Shown here in pieces: positions 53,401 to 62,400 of a DNA stretch of 64,000 nt. The position numbers and the translations under genes are program-made. This DNA comes from Limnoperna fortunei. Lineage: Eukaryota > Mollusca > Bivalvia > Mytilida > Modiolidae. The stretch is from positions 41,627,927 to 41,691,926 of the forward strand of contig OX104119.1 of NCBI GenBank assembly GCA_944474755.1, read 5' to 3'. The first letter of the stretch is position 1. Each line of letters begins with the position of its first letter. The notes beneath the pieces were generated by a model. It ran no database searches, was not told where the DNA came from, and saw only the letters and a list, made by a program, of their open reading frames with translations.

Positions 53401-56400
53401 TAACAGAAATCTTGCAATTGTCTAGGGATCTAAAATATAATGCAAAACGTTTGTATTCCCTAAATACAAAGCAAAGGGTCGTCAACATGATACAGGGTTG
53501 TTGTAGATTTACCTTATGGAAATAGCTAGATGAATTCAGGTTCGTTTTCACATTTATGTGACATATTTCTAAGAGTATTTTTTTATCTACAAAATAATGC
53601 ATTTATTGTTCGCCCGACATTTAAACAGAAACATAACCTCAATCATTAATAGTTAGGTAAATTTACTAGTTTATAGTTTATTCAGCGCAGACCTTTTGTG
53701 GCATTTTATCACAAATAACGTTAATAATAAAGCACCAAAGAAAACTGTCTAAACTATAAATCCAAGAAAACGGCAATTTAAACTCCTTAACAAAAAAACA
53801 AAAGTAACTACATCAATTGTCCTGTCTAGGTGTAGACATTTCAGATAAGATGTTAGGGTAAACCCGGTTTTGAATACCAGTTTTTCTGCCCATTACTGTA
53901 GCGTGTGAGTTAGTATGTTGATGAAAAACAAGTTATGTTTTATTTACCACTAGGTAATCATAGTGTATACAATGATCATCGCACAACAATTGCAATGTAC
54001 TAATTTAAAAAAATTGAAAAAGCCTTCTGTAACCATATCTTTACACAAGATAGAAAACTTATCAACAAGGAAATGGTGACTATAACGAAACTTTTTGAAG
54101 GCAAGCATGAGATGTCTTTTCTTACAAGACTATCCCCGAAGAAATAGACAAAAATCACTGCAAGCTCTCGCAGATCTGGTCCATAACCTTAGAAAAACTA
54201 TTCAGCCGGGGCATCTTTATCAAAAACAAGCTGCTCCTTAAGTAAAGTATTGACAGTTCCTAAATAAGTTATCGAAAGACTAAGTTAACTGAGCGCGACA
54301 AAGATCACTAAGCATTCATTTGGCAATAAAACGCAGTTCAATTTCGTAATTCCTATACTACTTTTCAATCATTTCATAAATTCAGTTGATGGAATATTGA
54401 TGATGCCTATAAGGCCTTACCTGAAAACAAAATGCATATCCATCCTTTAACCCGTGGTTAATTTAGACATTTAAAAATAAGGACTTACAAATAATTCAGA
54501 TGTGGAAGGTTAAAAAAAGTTCCATTTTGTATGACAGATATCTTATTTCCGCTAAGTGATCTGGAATTAAAATTAAAGTATATTGCAAAACAAAATAGCA
54601 ACCGCCATTCTGTTTACATATTTCGTGCTACCATGGTCACTGACATCATTTCTGTAACATTATGAAAATTTGCAGATAACATATTAATAATATATAGGTA
54701 CATTAAGCTTTTAATTATAAAGAATAAACAGTCATTTTATAGGTTATCTAAGAATATGTAGCATTACCGGAGACTATTCACCTAAGCAATTCATAGGTCT
54801 ACATATAACAAATATAGTGTTATTTATTTACTGTCATATAAGAACATTTTTAATCACTTTCATGTAAACACTAAAACAAATTATTAATATTGCATATTTA
54901 TTTGTTGTACTCATAAATACAGTAATGTTTATAAAGTACCACTGTTATTTATGTATAACCAATGTATCCCGTAAATCCGTTGCACAGTACTAACACTACT
55001 TTAACATTTATCAACAAGTCGCTGTTTCTTTTCTTTTGTTGTGTTAAACAGTTAACAAAAAAAGAATAAAAGAAATCATGGTTGTCATAATAATTACAAA
55101 GACTGCAGTGTTCTTAAGTTTATAAACAAATATTCCCCTATCACAGAAATTTTGTTGTTTTCGAGGCTTCTATTAAAACAAATCAAATTAAAATCAATAG
55201 AGATGTTGTTATTGCGCATTCATTATAATTTAGATAAATAACTGTTCTACATATGCGGTGTGTCTTCCAAATATAGGTTTTCTTTTTTATACTTATATAA
55301 ATGTTACCTCCTTTAACCACATCGTGTTTATTGTTGCTTGGAATACACAAAAAGATAACATTTGAAAGTATAAATAACAGAAACATATTGAGTGTGATTT
55401 ATAAAGCATTCACAACTTTTGAAAAAAGTTCGGTTTACAGAAGGATTATCCTATATTCCGAAAAAGGTTATTAAACTGATATAAATAATACAATTTAAAT
55501 CTAAACAATAGGTGTGTCTAAAATTAAAAACAAAATTAACAGTACAATTGTCCACTAGTTGTATATATAAATCAATAATTATCATATGTAAAAATAGAGG
55601 GTTGTTGAGCCACATAGAAAGTTCTCTAGAAACTCTAAAGATCAGTACCTCCGCTACGGTTATTATGAGCGACTACGAACGTACAATATTGGAGATCATG
55701 AAAACTTATGTACATCACAAGTTTTGTTTTACAAATAATAGTTATCTTTAGGACAAAGACCATAAACAATAACGATTTGTTGTAATACATCTTTGAAGTT
55801 GTTTTAAACAGGCACAATTAATTTAAATGACAGACTGTGATATCTTTTCTGGTATGTCAGGTTAAGGTACTTGGTTTGTTGATCATAAAAGTACCCTCAG
55901 AAAATTTTTGCATTCTGTGTCATACAATTGAAACACTTTAAAAATTCTGTTTTATCATCCATTTTGACATTTCTTAAAGTAAATTTCACGTTTAAATTGT
56001 CTACTTTTCATTTTTTTTATCGAAGAAATTTTAAAACGTTTTTACACTAAATATTGAAGACGCTTTCGTTAATTGATTTTTCTTCTTCGTTATATACATT
56101 TATATTGAAACTTTTATTCTAAACGTCTTTATTTAGCTAGTTTGTAATATCTGTTTTATACATGTTGTCTTCAAATTTGGGACGAAATTGTTGAAATTTC
56201 AAGATTATGTTTTTTCCATGCAAAATACTAAACCTAATATTCAAATATCTCATCAAGCAGTGATCGGAAAATTTGAAACTTTCAATAAATAGTAACATCC
56301 GATGATCTGTTTTTGCAACAATTTTAAAATCGGTTTTCGCATATGTATTCTCTCAAGAACACAGAAGAAAGTTTCAAATAAGTTTAAAGAATATAGAGGG

Positions 56401-59400
56401 TAGATTTTAGACATGTGTAATAAAACAACAACAAGGAAGATGTGTAAAAAAGCTAAAGTAATGTTATTATTTTACTCAGAAAAGCATTTTTACCCAGCAG
56501 CAATTACTTCTATCTAACAAGTGTAATATACGAGAGGAGAAAAAATAAATTATCAAATACTTATATCGAGCATGTTTATAATAAAATATTGCCAAGAAAC
56601 TATGTTAATATAATACTTTCAATTGATTCAAACTTGGAATATTTACAAAAGCCCCATATTGGATAACAGAAATCTCGCAATTGTCTAGGAATCTAAAATA
56701 TAATCAAACCTCAGTATACCTCGATAAAAGCAAAAAAATTGATCGTCAGTATCTGTAGGGTTCGTGAAGGTTTACCCAAATTGGAAAAGAGCTAGAAAAA
56801 ATAAGATTTGTTTCCAAATATAATTTTTTTTCTTATAACGACATCGTGTTTATTGTTGCTTGGCATACACATTATATTTACACAAGTTACATACTTAATA
56901 ACAGAAATCTAGCAATTGTCTAGGGATCTAAAATATAATGCAAAACGTTTGTATTCCCTAAATACAAAGCTAAAGGGTCGTCAACATGATACAGGGTTGT
57001 TGTAGATTTACCCTATGGAAATAGCTAGATGAATTCAGGTTCGTTTTCACATTTATGTGACATATTTCTAAGAGTATTTTTTTATCTATAAAATAATGCA
57101 TTTATTGTTCGCCCGACATTTAAACAGAAACATAACCTCAATCATTAATAGTTAGGCAAATTTACTAGTTTATAGTTTATTCAGCGCAGACCTTTTGTGG
57201 CATTTTATCACAAATAACGTTAATAAGAAAGCACCAAAGAAAACTGTCTAAACTACAAATCCAAGAAAACGGCAATTTAAACTCCTTAACAAAAAAACAA
57301 AAGTAACTACATTAATTGTCCTGACTAGATAACATGTTAGGGTAAACCCGGTTTTGAATACCAGTTTTTCTGCCCATTACTGTAGCGTGTGAGTTAGTAT
57401 GTTGATGAAAAACAAGTTATGTTTTATTCACCACTAGGCAATCATAGTGTATACAATGATCATCGCACAACAATCGCAATGTACTAATTTAAAAAAATTG
57501 AAAAAGCCTTCTGTAACCATATCTTTACACAAGATAGAAAACTTATCAACAAGGAAATGGTGACTATAACGAAACTTTTTGAAGGCAAGCATGAGATGTT
57601 TTTTCTTGTAAGCTTGAATTACAAGACCATCCCCGAAGAAATAGACAAAAATCACTGCAAGCTCTCGCAGATCTGGTCCATACACCTTAGAAAAACTATT
57701 CAGCCGGGGCATCTTTATCAAAAACAAGCTGCTCCTTAAGTAAAGTATTGACAGTTCCTAAATAAGTTATCGCAAGACTAAGTTAACTGAGCGCGACAAA
57801 GATCACTAAGCATTCATTTGGCAATAACACGCAGTTCAATTTCGTAATTCCTATACTACTTTTCAATCATTTCATAAATTCAGTTGATGGAATATTGATG
57901 ATGCCTATAACGCCTTACCTGAAAACAAAATGCATATCCATCCTTTAACCCGTGGTTAATTTAGACATTTAAAAATAAGGACTTACAAATAATTCAGATG
58001 TGGAAGGTTAAAAAAAGTTCCATTTTGTATGACAGATATCTTATTTCCGCTAAGTGATCTGGAATTAAAATTAAAGTATATTGCAAAACAAAATAGGAAC
58101 CGCCATTCTGTTTACATATTTCGCTTATATAGGTACATTAAGCTTTTAATTATAAAGAATAAACAGTCATTTTATAGGTTATCTAAGAATATGTAGCATT
58201 ACCGGAGACTATTCACCTAAGCAATTCATAAGTCTACATATAACAAATATAGTGTTATTTGTTTACTGTCATATAAGAACATTTTGAATCACTTTCATGT
58301 AAACACTAAAACTAATTATGAATATTGCATATTTATTTGTTGTACTTATAAATACAATGTAACCATTGTTTGCTTAAATGCGTTGCGCAGTAGTAACAAC
58401 AATGTCTTTGTTAATTATATGTTTATTTTATTTTATTTTTTCATGTTAAACAGTTGAAAATATAAGATAGTATGGATGTTCATGCTACTTACACATACTG
58501 CAGTGCTGTTACGTTTATAAAAGTATCTTCCTCTATCACAGAAATATTGTTGTTTTGTAGGTTTCTATTATACAAGAGACAAAAAACTAGACTTTGGTAC
58601 TTCGCATTCATAATAATTAAGTTCAACTGCTAAAATAGAGGCTTTTTATATGCAGAGTGTCTTCCGAGAATATGATTTCGTACTGAACTGAAACGAATGT
58701 ACTTTGCATATAACGACGCCATTTTTGTTGTTGATAGGAATACATACAAAACACACATCCGCATGTATTATTATCAGAAGCAGATAATATTGATAAGATT
58801 CATGGTGGCTAATTCTCCCAAATATTTTGAAAAAAGATTCAATGACAACAGTTAGGAGGATATTAATATATCGCGGTAAAGTGTTAAGAAATAAAAATAC
58901 TTTTTAAATTTTGAAATGTATAACAGATACATTTTTGGACGACTCGGGTAAATATTATAAAGTTAAAAATATAATTTTATTTCTGCCATATAGTGCGTTC
59001 TTGGCAAAGCAAGGGGTCAAGACACCTTCCAGAATCTTGATGATAGACCAAGAACAAATGTATATTGACAACATGCGTATTGACAGTTTGTCAGGTGTTT
59101 GTGATCAAGTTAAAGTTATCTCATTTTCTCATTACCAATGCAAAAGGTGTTTGTCTCATTTAATCATTTAGCATACAAAAAGCTGTTTGTTGATACTGAT
59201 TAGAAGTTAATTTAAAAGGCAATCCGAAGTAAGAAACAGACTGAGAAATGATGTTGGTCAAGTCAGTTATTTGATTCTTTATAATAGAATAAGAATATTG
59301 ATGCAATCTGGTATAATTATATCAAAAGAGCAGTGTATACTCTTTGATTTAAATCTTTCTTCCAGATTAGTTTTTTTTTCTTTAAAAAATTTAAAGATTT

Positions 59401-62400
59401 CATTCGTCAAGAGATTTGTTTTCATCTAATTTCTGTCTGCATCCTTTAGCAAACAGCGCAGATATTTGGATGGTTTTAAGAGGATATATTTAGAAAATGT
59501 GTTGTACAAAGCTATCCAATAGGCATTACATGGTAACTCAAAATTGTGCAAAGCCTTCTCGCTCAGCAGCTTAATTGTCTTAGAAACTTTTTCAGTACTC
59601 ATAAATAATTATAAACTTACATTCATTAAGTCTGTATTTCCTTCAATTATAACAGTGAAGCCCTATGTAATACTTACAATCGATACAAATTTGGAATATT
59701 GACAAACGTCCTAGATTTGATAACAAAAATCTCGCAGTTGTCTAGATATCTGAAATATAATATCACTGAGTTGGTTGTAGCACACCAAAATCGTTACTAC
59801 AAAGCAAAGCTTAACACAAAAAGAATTAATCTTGTACAGCTCAATGCAGGAAGCATCTGTTTTCATCAACATGCTGCTCAAGACAAAATTTGTTATGATC
59901 ATATGTTATAATGACCAAAAAAATATATAGTAATGTTAAAATAATAAAAACGCAATGATTAGATATTATACAATTGTTTATTTGCAGCGTGTACCTCACA
60001 AGTTAAATGATGTTTCGGTTAGCGTTATGTTTGTTTGTTTGTTTTGTATGGTGTTTTAACGCCACTTTCAGCAATTTTTCAGCTATTTCATGGCGTCCAG
60101 TTTTTATTGGGGGAGGAAGCTGGAGTACCCGGAGAGAACCCTTGGGTTAGCGTTATGATAAGTAGTTTCATTTGGTAAATAATTTCGTAAATGATTGAGG
60201 TCATGTAAAACATATCATGATAGCTTGTTTTTGTACTCTTATGAGGCTAAGTTTCTAGAAGGCCTGCTGAAGAAGAAAAAAGGACACTGACCCAGACCTT
60301 TAATTGTAAATGTTTTATCTCTGAACAATGCTGAAGTTGGTGACTATTTACATTCAATTTACCCTAGCGAGCTTGAAATTAAAGACACCACCAATACACT
60401 AAGGTCAGACCCTTATTTAGACGTTCTTCTAGAAGTAGACTCATGACAATTACAAAACTAGACTCTACGACAAACGTGGTGACTTCAACTTTCAAATTGT
60501 CAACTTCCCGTTCATAGACAGCAATATTTGAGCAGCTCCAGCGTATGGTATGTACATTTTACAACTTGTACATTATTCTAGATCCTGCAATCGGTATTCC
60601 AATTTTCCTGTCACTCCTGTTGACTGCTAATCAATGGTTTGTTGTACCTTAGGTTGATGTTATCCCTCCAGAAGGTTAATACTCGTCACCTTGACCTAAT
60701 TCATCGTTATGGGAAATCAGTGTCTCAGATACGATTTGGCCTTTTTCGCTGAGGCATAGGTAGTGTTTCCTAACCTGGGTTTTACTTTTCCCTATTCATT
60801 ACAATAAGTAACTCGACGGGTGTCCAATTAGAGGAAGGCACTCGTCTGGAGCACCTAAGTGCACTCATGGCTTTAATTGGGTTCAGGTTACTCTCTTTCT
60901 GTTTTTGTGTTTTTGGTTTTCGTGTTGCAATTTGTCTTTATCCGGATGTGTAACTGTCCCTTAAAGTTTGGCTTTTGTTGTTCGGTCGGGTTTCTTGCTA
61001 TTTTTCTTGCAGTATAATTCAGACTTTTCAATGCTAGTTCGAAACTGTTTCTGACAAGGTAAAGCTAAGTTAAGAGTTTTTATTATAGTCAACACATGGA
61101 CGAGTGTATTCAAAATGTATTCGGAATAGTTCAGACAAATTATTACAATCCTGCCTAAGGTCAAGGTTTTCTTCGGGTGCTCCTGCTTCAATAAAATAGA
61201 AACTGAAGCCCTTGACATAGCTGAAAAATGGGACAAACAGCGTTAAAACCCATTCAACCAAATATATTTGACAGCATCAGAGAAGGTTTAAAATGATCCA
61301 AAACAAAAATATTTTTCTAGTTAAAGTATTTAATTGCAATCAGGTGTTACTTGACAAATAACATGTAATGAATAAACATACTTAACAGTAAACCATAAAG
61401 ATTTGTCATATTGAACACCTAAGTACACATTTATACAAAAACAACATTTGTCAAAATTGACATCGTCGATGTTTTATTTAACACATGGTTTGCTACTTGT
61501 ATTTAACAAGAAAGGTAATAAAGCGCATGTACCATCGTGACGTCGAAACTCATACTTTATGTACACGACATTGGAAAGGGCAAAAATACTTACACATACT
61601 GTAGTTTCGGTAGATTACAAAAAGCACCTTCTTCAATCACTGAAATCTTATTACTGGATAAATACCTAAAATTGATGAACAATTTTCATGTTCTGTATAA
61701 AAATAGAAAACACAGCATATGTTTACTTGAAAGGCCCATTTAATCTCAAAACTTAACCTAATTCCATTTTAACAAATTACAATAATTTTCCTTGTCATTA
61801 TATAACATCAGAAAGAAAACATAAATAGATTGTTTTTTGGTAAAACTGAAATGAGAAACCTAATGCGATACTAAATGGCCAATGGTCTCTTTGGAGTTTT
61901 GAACTTCTATCGCACAATATATTTCTGTTTATTTGACTATATGTTTTGACAAGTTCTGTTCGTTTGCCAACCAGGTATTTTTAGACATTTGATTATATTG
62001 TCACATGAATGTTTTTCTTTGGACAAATGTTTGTTTTGATAATATTGATATTTTTTATTCTTCTGTCAATTTATTCAACAAATAGGCGTGCATAATCAAA
62101 ATTTATTTAGAATAGTTCAGAAAATTAGTACATTCCTACCGGTAGTCGGGGTTTCTACGGGTGATCCGGCTTCCCCCAATAAAAACTGAAGCCAGTGATA
62201 TAGCTGATAAATGGGACAAGCAGCATTAAATCTCGTTCAAGCAAATATTTTTATTATCATCAAAGTTTGAAATTGATCAAAGCAATATTTTGTTTAACCA
62301 AAGTACAAATGCAACGATTGTCAAAACTGTAATCTTTGATGTTTTATTTAACACATGTTTTTATACTTGTAGTTAAAATTTAGGAAACTCATGCCTTCAG

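Larger units (their letters stand above)
53322..54922. repeat. Segmental duplication, copy 1 (partner at 56,820-58,352)
   Basis: The two blocks are nearly identical over about 1.5 kb. Differences include a roughly 70-bp segment present here (about 54,631-54,690) but absent from the partner, and smaller indels near 53,830 and 54,120. Each copy holds one intact LSSNK-type LRR exon, identical between copies, and one decayed LDNC-type exon. Confidence 0.9.
56820..58352. repeat. Segmental duplication, copy 2 (partner at 53,322-54,922)
   Basis: This is a near-identical copy of the block at 53.3-54.9 kb, offset by about 3.5 kb, with the same order of a decayed LDNC-type exon, an antisense open frame and an LSSNK-type exon. 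Confidence 0.9.

Noticed and set aside
57434..57727. 97-codon minus-strand frame in the duplicated block
   Set aside because: No domain is recognised. It overlaps the more protein-like plus-strand frame and lies in intron sequence of the LRR gene.
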